Origin: Limnohabitans sp. Bal53
Lineage (GTDB): Bacteria > Pseudomonadota > Gammaproteobacteria > Burkholderiales > Burkholderiaceae_C
Direction: 5' to 3'
DNA length: 64,000 nt
Assembly (NCBI RefSeq): GCF_003063355.1
Contig: NZ_NESH01000003.1
Location: forward strand, 62,001 to 126,000
Both the position numbers and the translations under genes were made by a program. The notes beneath the pieces were generated by a model. That model had not been told where the DNA came from. It was given only the letters and a program-made list of their open reading frames with translations, and did no database searches. This document shows positions 9,124 to 17,510 of the stretch, one piece after another; the stretch's first letter is position 1; each line of letters opens with the position of its first letter.

Positions 9124-10626
9124 TCAGAAGCGTTCCAACTCCGGGTGCTTGATGGCCCCCGCCCGCACCAGCATGCGGCCGTACTCGGCGCACCGGTTGA
9201 GCGTCGGGATGACCTTGCCGGGGTTGAGCAGGCTATTGGGGTCAAAGGCGCGTTTGACGGCGAACATCTGCTCGTTTTCTTCGGCGCTGAACTGCACACA
9301 CATGCTGTTCACTTTCTCGATGCCCACGCCGTGCTCGCCCGTGACGGTACCGCCCATGGCCACACTGGTTTCCAGGATCTCGGCACCAAACAGCTCGCAG
9401 CGGCGCAGCTGGTCGGGGTCGTTCGCATCGAACAAGATCAGCGGGTGCAGGTTGCCGTCACCGGCGTGGAACACGTTCAGGCAGCGCAGCGCGTATTTGG
9501 TTTCCATCTCACTGATGGCTTGCAGGATGTCGGCCAGGCGCTTGCGCGGGATGGTCGAGTCCATGCACATGTAGTCGGGGCTGATGCGGCCTGATGCCGG
9601 GAAGGCGTTTTTGCGGCCGCTCCAGAATTTCAGGCGCTGGGCTTCATCGCGGCTCACGGTGATGGCGGTTGCGCCGCAGCCCCGCAGCACTTCGCTCATG
9701 CGACCGATTTCTTCCTCCACCTCTTCGGGTGTGCCATCGCTCTCGCACAACAAAATCGCCGCCGCGCTCAGGTCGTAGCCGGCGTGCACAAAGTCTTCCA
9801 CCGCAATCGTCATGGGCCCGTCCATCATCTCCAGCCCGGCCGGGATGATGCCGGCCGCAATCACGGCCGCCACCGCGTCGCCTGCTTTGCGCACGTCGTC
9901 AAAGCTGGCCATGATGCAGCGCGCCAGTTGCGGCTTGGGCACCAGCTTGACGGTGACTTCGGTGGTCACGGCCAGCATGCCTTCGCTGCCCACCAGCACA
10001 GCCATCAGGTCGTAGCCTGAGGTGTCGAGCGCGTCGCTGCCAAATTCAATCGGGTCACCCTCGATGGTGAAGCCGCGCACTTTGAGCACGTTGTGCACGG
10101 TGAGGCCGTATTTGAGGCAGTGCACACCGCCCGAGTTTTCGGCCACGTTGCCACCAATCGTGCAGGCGATCTGGCTGGACGGGTCGGGCGCGTAGTAAAG
10201 GCCGTAGGGCGCAGCCGCTTCGCTGATGGCCAGGTTGCGCACGCCGCATTGCACCACCGCCGTGCGGCTCACCGGGTCCACGGTTTTGATCTGGTTGAAG
10301 CGGGCCATCGACAGCGTCACACCCATGCGGTGCGGCATGGCGCCGCCCGACAGCCCAGTGCCCGCACCGCGTGCCACCACCGGTACTTGCAGGGCGTGGC
10401 AGGTTTTGAGCACAGCCTGCACTTGGGCTTCGGTCTCGGGCAAGGCCACCACCAGCGGCCGCTCGCGGTAGGCGGTCAGACCATCGCACTCGTAAGGCGT
10501 GGTGTCTTCGGGGGTGTAAAGGATGGCGTCGGCGGGCAGCACCAGGCCCAAGGCCTGCACCACAGCGCTTTGGCGCTCGGCGCGTTCGAGGCTGAAGAGG
10601 AGTTCCGGGTTGGCGATGCTGTTCAT
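9124..10626 (-). CDS. glcD: FAD-linked glycolate oxidase subunit GlcD
   Basis: This FAD-binding subunit of glycolate oxidase or a D-2-hydroxyacid dehydrogenase converts glycolate to glyoxylate with GlcE and GlcF, which are not in this window. The 500-residue protein has the PCMH FAD-binding segment (PVVARGAGTGLSGGA, then GGNVAENSGGVHCLKYG) and the FAD-oxidase C-terminal domain (FHAGDGNLHPLI and GTVTGEHGVG). The reading frame stays open to 11076, but homology begins at MNSIANPELL, and AGGA-like Shine-Dalgarno bases (AGGAATG) precede the ATG at 10626, so I use that start. Glyoxylate produced could feed malate synthase G (glcB) in this window. Confidence 0.93.
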   Translation of the reverse strand: MNSIANPELLFSLERAERQSAVVQALGLVLPADAILYTPEDTTPYECDGLTAYRERPLVVALPETEAQVQAVLKTCHALQVPVVARGAGTGLSGGAMPHRMGVTLSMARFNQIKTVDPVSRTAVVQCGVRNLAISEAAAPYGLYYAPDPSSQIACTIGGNVAENSGGVHCLKYGLTVHNVLKVRGFTIEGDPIEFGSDALDTSGYDLMAVLVGSEGMLAVTTEVTVKLVPKPQLARCIMASFDDVRKAGDAVAAVIAAGIIPAGLEMMDGPMTIAVEDFVHAGYDLSAAAILLCESDGTPEEVEEEIGRMSEVLRGCGATAITVSRDEAQRLKFWSGRKNAFPASGRISPDYMCMDSTIPRKRLADILQAISEMETKYALRCLNVFHAGDGNLHPLILFDANDPDQLRRCELFGAEILETSVAMGGTVTGEHGVGIEKVNSMCVQFSAEENEQMFAVKRAFDPNSLLNPGKVIPTLNRCAEYGRMLVRAGAIKHPELERF

Positions 10627-10799
10627 GTCGACATTCCTATCAATAGGGGCTTGACTGTAAACCGAGATCGATTTTTCGGCCATGAAGAATCTTTCATGCA
10701 TCGTTGAATTGGTATCCCAGTAGCAACTTCCTCGCAGGGTAGCCAGCACCTCATCCAGGCAGTCCATTGCAAGGTCGCTGGGGTGGTGGTCATAAAGTT

Positions 10800-10828
10800 T
10801 TGACAAAATACATTTGTACAAATACAAT
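10800..10828 (+). promoter_or_regulatory. Sigma70-type promoter with operator-like palindrome in its spacer
   Basis: A consensus -35 TTGACA (10800-10805) is followed after 17 bp by TACAAT (10823-10828), reading towards proX. The spacer contains the perfect palindrome ATTTGTACAAAT (10812-10823), placed where a repressor would block RNA polymerase. The predicted leader to the proX start would be about 160 nt. The rest of the 368-bp glcD-proX divergent region shows no gene. Confidence 0.6.
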
Positions 10829-10994
10829 TGCCAAGTGCAGCACAACTCCAGACCCTGCGTCGTCGTGAGTCCCGTGATCTTCTGTATGCGCTTGAAGCGA
10901 CTCGCTTCAAGCTTTTTTGGCCCAGTTGCCAGGTTTACTGCCTGATTCAAACCGCAACGCTGATGGGCTGTCACCACAATTGATGGGAGAAACC

Positions 10995-12035
10995 ATGAAG
11001 CGAATTGCTTTTCTTTTGACATCCACCGCCGCCGCATTGGCATTGACCGCCTGCGGTCAAAAAGAGGCTGCACCACAGGCTGCAGCTACCAATGCGCCGA
11101 CGACAGCGCAGTGCGGCAAAGTCAAAGTGGCCAATATGACATGGCAATCGGCCGAAGTGTTGGCCAATGTGGATCAAATCATCCTGAGCAAGGGTTACGG
11201 CTGTGATGTGGAGCTGGTGCCCGGCGACACCATGCCCACACTCACCTCCATGATGGAAAAAGGCCAGCCCGATGTGGCCCCTGAGGCCTGGGTCAACGCG
11301 GTGCGCCAGCCGCTGGATGCGGCCGTCAAGGAAGGTCGTTTGCACTATGCAGCCCAGTCCCTGCCCGATGGCGGTGTCGAGGGTTGGTGGATTCCCAAAT
11401 ACCTGGCCGATGCACACCCTGAAATCAAAACCATTGAAGACGCCCTCAAGCAGCCCAAATTGTTTCCTTCTGCAGAAAACAAAGGCAAGGGCGCTGTGCA
11501 CAACTGCCCGTCTGGCTGGAACTGTCAGTTGACAACCGGCAACGCCTTCAAAGCCTGGAATGGTGAAGCTCAAGGTTTTGTGCTGGTGGATACAGGCTCT
11601 GCGGCTGGCTTGGATGGCTCCATCGCCAAAGCGTACGAACGCAAGCAAGGCTGGCTCGGCTATTACTGGGCACCGACTTCCATTTTGGGTAAATACGAGA
11701 TGGTCAAATTGGATGCGGGTGTGCCGCATGACAAAGCTGCTTGGGAGGCTTGCAACAGCAAACAAGAGTGCGCCAACCCGGTCAAGAGCGACTGGGCACG
11801 CTCCGAGGTCTACACCGTGGTCACCGATAACTTCAGGAAGAACGCGGGCGAGGCCATGGCCTACCTGGACAAGCGTGGCTGGAGCAACAACACGGTGAAC
11901 GGTTTGCTGGCGTGGATGAGCGAAAAACAAGCCAACGGCAACGACGCAGCCCTGCATTTTTTGCGCACCCAACCAGAACTTTGGACAACCTGGGTCAGCG
12001 CCGATGTGGCGGCTAAAGTGAAAGCGAGCCTTTAA
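10995..12035 (+). CDS. proX: Glycine betaine/proline-type ABC transporter substrate-binding lipoprotein
   Basis: This is an OpuAC-family periplasmic binding protein of 346 residues, starting at the ATG at 10995 with GGGAGA just upstream. The signal peptide ends in a lipobox (LTACG), so it is probably lipid-anchored. The mature part has family segments such as VELVPGDTMPTLTSMMEKGQPD and repeated tryptophans (PEAWVNAV, GGVEGWWIP, GYYWAPTSI) that usually build the quaternary-amine cage. With the permease and ATPase immediately downstream it forms a complete importer for betaine-like compounds. The true ligand may be glycine betaine, choline, carnitine or proline betaine. Confidence 0.88.
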   Translation: MKRIAFLLTSTAAALALTACGQKEAAPQAAATNAPTTAQCGKVKVANMTWQSAEVLANVDQIILSKGYGCDVELVPGDTMPTLTSMMEKGQPDVAPEAWVNAVRQPLDAAVKEGRLHYAAQSLPDGGVEGWWIPKYLADAHPEIKTIEDALKQPKLFPSAENKGKGAVHNCPSGWNCQLTTGNAFKAWNGEAQGFVLVDTGSAAGLDGSIAKAYERKQGWLGYYWAPTSILGKYEMVKLDAGVPHDKAAWEACNSKQECANPVKSDWARSEVYTVVTDNFRKNAGEAMAYLDKRGWSNNTVNGLLAWMSEKQANGNDAALHFLRTQPELWTTWVSADVAAKVKASL

Positions 12036-12038
12036 AAA

Positions 12039-12935
12039 ATGGCTGACCTGAGTTGGCTCCAGCGCTTTCCGGCGTTGGGCGAAGAGACTTTGCGTGAGAT
12101 TCGGCAGACGATTGACGGAACCTTTCGGAGTTTCACTCGTGAACACGGTGAAATGATGGAGCGCCTATTCGATCCGCTGCGCGACTTCTTGCTGGCCTCG
12201 GAGCATTTGTTGACCCAGTCGCCATGGCCATTGGTCATGGCGGGGATTGCCGCCGTATCGTGGTTGGCCAGTCGTTCTTGGAAAATCGTGCTGGCAGCCA
12301 TGTTGGCGCTGCTGTGGGTAGGCGTGTTTGGCATGTGGCAAGACCTCATGAAAACCTTGTCCATGATTTTTGTCTGCACGGTGGTCGCCATCGTTGTGGG
12401 CGTGCCCATTGGCATCTGGATGAGCTACTCCAACCGCGTGCAAGGCACCATCAATCCTGTGCTGGACGTGATGCAAACCTTGCCAAGCTTCGTGTATCTG
12501 ATCCCAGTGGTGATGCTGTTGGGCATTGGGCGAGTTCCGGGCTTGATTGCCGTGGTCATCTACGCTGTGCCGCCCGTGATTCGGTTCACCAACTTGGGTA
12601 TCCGGATGGTGAGTGCTGAATTACTGGAAGCGGCCGATGCCTATGGCTCGGCACGTTGGCAAAAAATGGTGCAAGTCCAATTGCCGCTGGCGCTGCCTAC
12701 CATCATGGCAGGCATCAACCAGACCATCATGCTGGCGCTTTCGATGGTGGTGGTGGCGTCAATGATTGGTGTGCAAGGCTTAGGTCAACCTGTGTTGCGT
12801 GCCATCACCAACCAGTACTTTGCCATGGGCTTGCTCAATGGCTTGGCCATTGTGGTGATTGCCATCTTGTTCGACCGCTTGTCGCAGGCGTATGGCCAGC
12901 GCTTGCAAAAGCACCGGGAGATGCAGCATGGCTGA
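12039..12935 (+). CDS. proW: Glycine betaine/proline-type ABC transporter permease
   Basis: This is a 298-residue inner-membrane permease of the ProW/OpuAB family, starting 3 bp after proX. It has an extended N-terminal cytoplasmic segment, then several hydrophobic helices (about 65-105, then the core from about 115), and the EAA loop with the typical sequence ELLEAADAYGSARWQKMVQVQLPLALP, which contacts the ATPase. Its stop overlaps the start of the ATPase gene, indicating translational coupling in a proXWV operon. Confidence 0.92.
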   Translation: MADLSWLQRFPALGEETLREIRQTIDGTFRSFTREHGEMMERLFDPLRDFLLASEHLLTQSPWPLVMAGIAAVSWLASRSWKIVLAAMLALLWVGVFGMWQDLMKTLSMIFVCTVVAIVVGVPIGIWMSYSNRVQGTINPVLDVMQTLPSFVYLIPVVMLLGIGRVPGLIAVVIYAVPPVIRFTNLGIRMVSAELLEAADAYGSARWQKMVQVQLPLALPTIMAGINQTIMLALSMVVVASMIGVQGLGQPVLRAITNQYFAMGLLNGLAIVVIAILFDRLSQAYGQRLQKHREMQHG

Positions 12936-13953
12936 GGCTTTGGGCATTGAGATACGCCATCTCTACAAAATCTTTGGCCCTCACCCCGACAAGTGCATGG
13001 CACTGGTGGCGCAAGGCATGGGCAAAGACGAGCTGCGTGATGTACACGGCCACGTGCTCGGCTTGCGCGATGTGAGCCTAAGCATTGCGCCCGGACAAAT
13101 CCAAGTGGTGATGGGCTTGTCCGGTTCTGGCAAGAGCACCCTGATTCGGCACATCAACCGCTTGATCGAGCCCACTGCTGGTGAAGTCTGGGTGGGTGAG
13201 CAAGATGTGCTGAAAATGCGGCCCTCCAGGCTGCGGGCGTTCAGGCGCAAACAGGCGGCCATGGTGTTTCAGAAGTTTGCGCTGTTTCCTCACTTGACCG
13301 TGCAGGAAAACGTGGAATACGGTTTGCGCATTCAGGGCGTTCGCAAATCCATGCGCCAGGACGAAGCATTGCGATGGATCGAGCGCGTGGGGCTTAAGGG
13401 ATATGAAACACATTTTCCCAACCAGCTCTCAGGGGGCATGCAGCAGCGTGTGGGTTTGGCGCGGGCTTTGACCAACGACGCCCCAATTTTGTTGATGGAC
13501 GAAGCGTTTTCGGCATTGGACCCACTCATTCGCAGCGACATGCAAAGTGTGTTGCTTGACTTGCAGCAGGACCTGGGCAAGACCATTGTGTTCATCACCC
13601 ACGACCTGGACGAGGCCTTGCGCCTGGGGGACCGCATTGCTATCTTGCGCGATGGCGAAGTGGTGCAACAAGGCACGGGGCAAGAGATTTTGCTCAAGCC
13701 TGCTGACGATTACATCAAAAGCTTTGTGCGCGAGGTCAATCGTGGGCGGGTGATCCGTTGCAGAACCTTGCTGCAAGCGGGGCCGCCCACGGATGGGCCC
13801 AGCGTGGACTCGCAGTTGGTGATCGAAGAAGTGGCACGACTGCTCAGTGCCGAAGGCAAAGAAGCTGCCAATGTGACCAATGTCAAAGGCAAGCATCTGG
13901 GCGTTGTGACGATGACCGACATCATTGCCGCCATGGTGCCGCCAAGGGACTGA
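12928..13953 (+). CDS. proV: Glycine betaine/proline-type ABC transporter ATP-binding protein
   Basis: This ABC ATPase has 341 residues. I choose the ATG at 12928, preceded by GGGAG at 12916-12920 and overlapping the permease stop by 8 bp; upstream in-frame starts lie inside the permease gene. Walker A (GLSGSGKST), the Q-loop (MVFQKFALFPH), the signature LSGGMQQR and Walker B (ILLMDEAFSALDP) are intact. The C-terminus keeps a shortened CBS-like region (about 285-341: VIEEVARLL, GVVTMTDIIA), which in ProV/OpuA proteins senses ionic strength. This points to osmoregulated import. Confidence 0.93.
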   Translation: MAEALGIEIRHLYKIFGPHPDKCMALVAQGMGKDELRDVHGHVLGLRDVSLSIAPGQIQVVMGLSGSGKSTLIRHINRLIEPTAGEVWVGEQDVLKMRPSRLRAFRRKQAAMVFQKFALFPHLTVQENVEYGLRIQGVRKSMRQDEALRWIERVGLKGYETHFPNQLSGGMQQRVGLARALTNDAPILLMDEAFSALDPLIRSDMQSVLLDLQQDLGKTIVFITHDLDEALRLGDRIAILRDGEVVQQGTGQEILLKPADDYIKSFVREVNRGRVIRCRTLLQAGPPTDGPSVDSQLVIEEVARLLSAEGKEAANVTNVKGKHLGVVTMTDIIAAMVPPRD

Positions 13954-13974
13954 CCATCCCAGGTTTGCTGGTTG

Positions 13975-14850
13975 TCAGGCCAATGCTTTCTTGAGCCAAT
14001 CGGCAAAGGTGGCGCATTCCCAGCGCTCCATGGTGCCGGTGCGCCAGCACAGGTAATGGGCGTGTGGGCTGGGCACGCTGCGCTCGAACAATCGCACCAG
14101 TTGGCCGCTTTCGACCCAAGGCGCGCCGAGTTTGGTTCGGATCAAGCCGACGCCCAGGCCTTGGGCTGCGGCGTCGCACATCAAGCCGATGTCGTTGAAG
14201 GACGAGCCGTCCAGGGGTTCGGGCCAATCCAGGTCGTGGGCCGCAAACCAGGTCCGCCATGGCTCCAGGGGGCTGCGCAACAAGGGCACGCGCTGCAGAT
14301 CTTCTACGCTGGTGAAGGGGCCGTTTTCTCGCAACCAGGCCGGTGATGCCAAGGGGGTGACGTCGTCCTTGGCCAGGCAAATGTGCTCCACATCGGAGTA
14401 GCGCCCTGTGCCAAACCGCACCGTGAGGTCCGCGTCTTCGGCCACAACGTCCAGCAGGGGAATGCTCACTTGCAGCGTGATGTCGATCTCGGGGTAGGCG
14501 TCCAGGAAATGCTTGAGCCTGGGCATCAACACCGAGCGCGCAAAAGTGGGCGTGACCGCCAGGCGCAGCTTGCGCCGGCCCGGCGTGTTGCTGGCGCTGG
14601 GAAAGCGCTGCAGCGACACCAGGCCCTCACGCACATGGGCCAGGTATTCATTGCCTTCGGTGGTGAGCGAAAAGTCGGCCCGGCCAAACAGCTTGGTGCC
14701 GATGATTTGCTCCAGCTGTTTGACCCGGTGGCTCACGGCGCTGGGCGTCACGCACAGCTCTTCGGCCGCCTGGGTCACGCTGCGCAACCGTGCCAGCGCC
14801 TCAAAAGTCAAGAGGCACTGGATGGGCGGGATGCGTGAGGCTGCGGACAT
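13975..14850 (-). CDS. LysR-family transcriptional regulator (GcvA-like)
   Basis: This 291-residue LysR regulator has an N-terminal winged helix (LLTFEALARLRSVTQAAEELCVTPSAVSHRVKQLE) and a substrate-binding domain typical of the GcvA subgroup (LRLAVTPTFARSVLMPRL, then DLTVRFGTG). It converges on the proXWV operon, with 21 bp between the stops, and is divergent from nothing nearby: purU lies upstream on the same strand. Its target cannot be fixed. Control of proXWV, or of a one-carbon or amino-acid pathway such as purU, are guesses. Confidence 0.87.
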   Translation of the reverse strand: MSAASRIPPIQCLLTFEALARLRSVTQAAEELCVTPSAVSHRVKQLEQIIGTKLFGRADFSLTTEGNEYLAHVREGLVSLQRFPSASNTPGRRKLRLAVTPTFARSVLMPRLKHFLDAYPEIDITLQVSIPLLDVVAEDADLTVRFGTGRYSDVEHICLAKDDVTPLASPAWLRENGPFTSVEDLQRVPLLRSPLEPWRTWFAAHDLDWPEPLDGSSFNDIGLMCDAAAQGLGVGLIRTKLGAPWVESGQLVRLFERSVPSPHAHYLCWRTGTMERWECATFADWLKKALA

Positions 14851-14902
14851 ATTGAATCAGTTGGGGACAGCGCTAAAGATCTGTCCTGCAAAGTTTGATC
14901 TG

Positions 14903-15763
14903 TTATTTGAAAATCACGGTTTTGTGGCCGTTGATCAGCACACGGTGTTCGCTGTGCCATTTCACGGCGCGGGCCAGCACCTGGCTTTCGGTGTCACGGC
15001 CTTGGGCCGTGAGGTCTTCCACCGTCTTGCTGTGGTCCACGCGGGCCACGTCTTGTTCGATGATCGGGCCTTCGTCCAGATCGGCCGTCACATAGTGGGC
15101 GGTGGCGCCGATCAGCTTCACACCCCGGTCATGCGCCTGGTAGTAAGGCTTGGCCCCTTTGAAGCTGGGCAAAAACGAGTGGTGGATGTTGATGGCGCGG
15201 CCGGCCAACTTGCGGCACAGGTCGTCCGAGAGGATTTGCATGTAGCGGGCCAACACCACCAGCTCGGCGCCTTCGGCCTGGATGATCTCGTGCTGCTTGG
15301 CTTCGGCCTGCGCCTTGTTGTCCTTGGTCACCGGGATGTGGTGAAACGGCACGTTGTAACTGGCCGCCAGTTGGTAGAACTCGCGGTGGTTGCTGACGAT
15401 GGCGCGGATATCGAGCGGCAGCAGACCGCTCTTCCAGCGAAACAGCAGGTCGTTGAGGCAATGGCCTTCCTTGCTGACCATGATCACGGTGCGCATGGGC
15501 TGGGCGGTCGCGTGCAGGTCCCATTTCATGCCGAATGTTTGGGCAAATTCGCCCCACTGGGTTTCCAGCGTCGTGGCATTGGCCATGTCACAGGCAAATT
15601 GCACGCGCATGAAAAACAAACCGGTGTCGTGGTCGTTGTACTGGGCCGCTTCTTCGATGTTGCCCCCGCGCTCGAGCAAAAAGCCAGAAACCGCATGCAC
15701 GATGCCGGTGCGGTCGGGGCAAGACAGGGTCAGGATGTAGGTGGACGAGGCAAGTGGATTCAT
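14903..15763 (-). CDS. purU: Formyltetrahydrofolate deformylase
   Basis: PurU hydrolyses 10-formyl-tetrahydrofolate to tetrahydrofolate and formate, balancing one-carbon pools and supplying formate for purine synthesis. The 286-residue protein has an N-terminal ACT domain (residues about 7-85, YILTLSCPDRTGIVHAVSGFL) and a C-terminal formyltransferase-fold domain with NIHHSFLPSFKGAKPY and the catalytic-loop segment GATAHYVTADLDEGPII. Its length matches the family. It stands between the LysR gene and the LysM gene on the same strand. Confidence 0.95.
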   Translation of the reverse strand: MNPLASSTYILTLSCPDRTGIVHAVSGFLLERGGNIEEAAQYNDHDTGLFFMRVQFACDMANATTLETQWGEFAQTFGMKWDLHATAQPMRTVIMVSKEGHCLNDLLFRWKSGLLPLDIRAIVSNHREFYQLAASYNVPFHHIPVTKDNKAQAEAKQHEIIQAEGAELVVLARYMQILSDDLCRKLAGRAINIHHSFLPSFKGAKPYYQAHDRGVKLIGATAHYVTADLDEGPIIEQDVARVDHSKTVEDLTAQGRDTESQVLARAVKWHSEHRVLINGHKTVIFK

Positions 15764-15804
15764 GGGGTGGGATTGTCGCCCATCTTGCCCACTTGCCAGT
15801 GGAC

Positions 15805-16578
15805 TCAGGTCGGCACGCGAAGCACCTGTCCGGGAAAGATGTGGTCGGGTGCCGCAAGAACGCGCGGATTGGCGTCAAACAGGCGTTTGTACTGGTGGGG
15901 GTCACCGTAAATTTGTTGGGCAATGGCCCACAGTGTGTCGCCTGGGCGCACCACATAGGTTTTGCCTTCGGCTTCGCGAACGGCGGCTTCGGCTTCGAGG
16001 GCACTGGTCATCGCATCATGGGCGGGCGCTTGCAGGGCTTTTTGTGAAGCCAGAACGGCTTTCACCAAATCGGTGGGCGGCGCAGGGCTGGCGTTGGCGG
16101 TGACGCGGTTCATGACCGAGCGGTTGTGTGCATCCAGTGCCTTCGGGTCGGCTGCCAGGCGGTCCAGCCGGGCTTTGACTTGTTCGGGCGTTTCCCGGTT
16201 TTGCCGCAGGTAGTCTTGTTGCGCCTCCACAAATTTCTTTTCGTTGTCTGAGCCGGGGGGCACCTCTTTGAGGGACGCCGACACGGCCGCTTGCAGTGAC
16301 TGCGTGGCCTCGGGCATCACGCTGGGGGCTGGGGGGCTGGAGGCGACGATGGTCGAAGTGGAAGAGGTTGCCTCCACGCCAGCGGGATCATCCTTTGCCT
16401 GAGGGGCGAAAGCCGCTGACGGTTGCTGGGCGCTCGACTGACCCACGATGTAACCGCCAAGGCCTGTGGCGACCAAGGTGGCCACAATGGCCACACCCGC
16501 GTAAATCCGTGTAGGCGGGGTGGGGCTGGCGGTGACGATGCGCCCGTTTTTGATGACAACGTCAGGAATGCTGGTCAT
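15805..16578 (-). CDS. LysM-domain membrane-anchored protein
   Basis: This 257-residue protein has one transmembrane helix at about 27-48 (YAGVAIVATLVATGLGGYIVG), a long polar, Ala/Ser/Pro-rich middle and a single C-terminal LysM domain (about 206-257, YVVRPGDTLWAIAQQIYGDPHQYKR). LysM binds N-acetylglucosamine polymers such as peptidoglycan, so it is probably an envelope protein facing the periplasm. The middle contains no recognisable catalytic domain. It lies 40 bp upstream of the rhodanese-like gene on the same strand. Function is unknown beyond cell-wall binding. Confidence 0.8.
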   Translation of the reverse strand: MTSIPDVVIKNGRIVTASPTPPTRIYAGVAIVATLVATGLGGYIVGQSSAQQPSAAFAPQAKDDPAGVEATSSTSTIVASSPPAPSVMPEATQSLQAAVSASLKEVPPGSDNEKKFVEAQQDYLRQNRETPEQVKARLDRLAADPKALDAHNRSVMNRVTANASPAPPTDLVKAVLASQKALQAPAHDAMTSALEAEAAVREAEGKTYVVRPGDTLWAIAQQIYGDPHQYKRLFDANPRVLAAPDHIFPGQVLRVPT

Positions 16579-16618
16579 GTTGATTCTCCAGAAAAAAACG
16601 GTGATGGATGTGTACGGT

Positions 16619-17272
16619 TCACGAGCGTGGTGCTGCAGGCACCACCGTGGTCAGCCCCATGAGCTTCCACATCTGCATGCCACCCCGGTAGTACTTGAGC
16701 TTGGCGGCGGGGTAGCCCAGGTTGAGCAGGGCTTGAATGGCGCGTGAAGACTGGTCGCACCAAGGACCGTTGCACCACAGGGCCAACGACTTGGCTTTTT
16801 GGTAGTTCCAGCGTTGGTTGGGGCCCATTTCAGCGCCTAAGGCGATCAGGATCTGGCCGATGTGCGGGTTGTCGGCCTTGATGACGGTGAAGGGGATGTT
16901 GATGGAGGTGGGGATGGTTTCGATTTTGTGGAAGTCGACCAGCCGGGCATCGATGACCAGACCTTGGCCGCTGGACACCTGGCGGGTCATGAAGTCGAGC
17001 AACTCCAGCTCTCCCAGTGTTTCAACACCCGGGGCAACCACCATGGCATGGATGCAAAACTCCGGGCAAGGGCGCGAGGTTTTGGCAAAGTCATCAATGA
17101 TCTTGTTGCCTGTGTCCTGGATGCGCTGAATCCGGACCTTCTGCCCCGCATGAACCACGTCCACCGCGCTCAAGGTGGGGGTGATCTTGACTTTGAGCTC
17201 TTGAGCCCCAAGCCCTGCGCCTGCCCATAACCCCCAGCACATGGCAAACCCGATTCGAGACCACTTGCGCAT
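16619..17272 (-). CDS. Exported rhodanese-like protein
   Basis: This protein of 217 residues is taken from the ATG at 17272, which has AAAGGA about 9 bp upstream and is followed by a cleavable signal peptide (MRKWSRIGFAMCWGLWAGAGLGA). The frame is open further upstream without a better start. The C-terminal half resembles a rhodanese domain, with the cysteine loop NGPWCDQSSRAIQALLNLGY and the YYRGGMQMWK end motif. It should be periplasmic, perhaps moving sulfur or binding thiols or anions. No dedicated partner is adjacent except the LysM gene downstream. Confidence 0.72.
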   Translation of the reverse strand: MRKWSRIGFAMCWGLWAGAGLGAQELKVKITPTLSAVDVVHAGQKVRIQRIQDTGNKIIDDFAKTSRPCPEFCIHAMVVAPGVETLGELELLDFMTRQVSSGQGLVIDARLVDFHKIETIPTSINIPFTVIKADNPHIGQILIALGAEMGPNQRWNYQKAKSLALWCNGPWCDQSSRAIQALLNLGYPAAKLKYYRGGMQMWKLMGLTTVVPAAPRS

Positions 17273-17510
17273 GATGAATCCTTTGTGAGTTAAAAAGAGT
17301 TCATTCATTCTGAAAATACTTTGGTCGCAGTCAATCAGCGCATTGGCGTGGTCAAACCGGAAAAAACACCAAAGCCATGTCCTACAAAGCGACATTCACC
17401 CTGCGGTCGGCCTCACAAAAGCGGGTGGGCCTGTCATGCATGCGCGGTTTGGCAAGCGGGTGCTCCTTTAAACTGGCTGTTATTCAGACCCATACGCAAG
17501 GAGATCGCCT

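Noticed and set aside
10627..11076. 150-codon upstream extension of glcD
   Set aside because: The extension has no family homology, overlaps the proX promoter and 5' end, and a good start with a Shine-Dalgarno exists at 10626.
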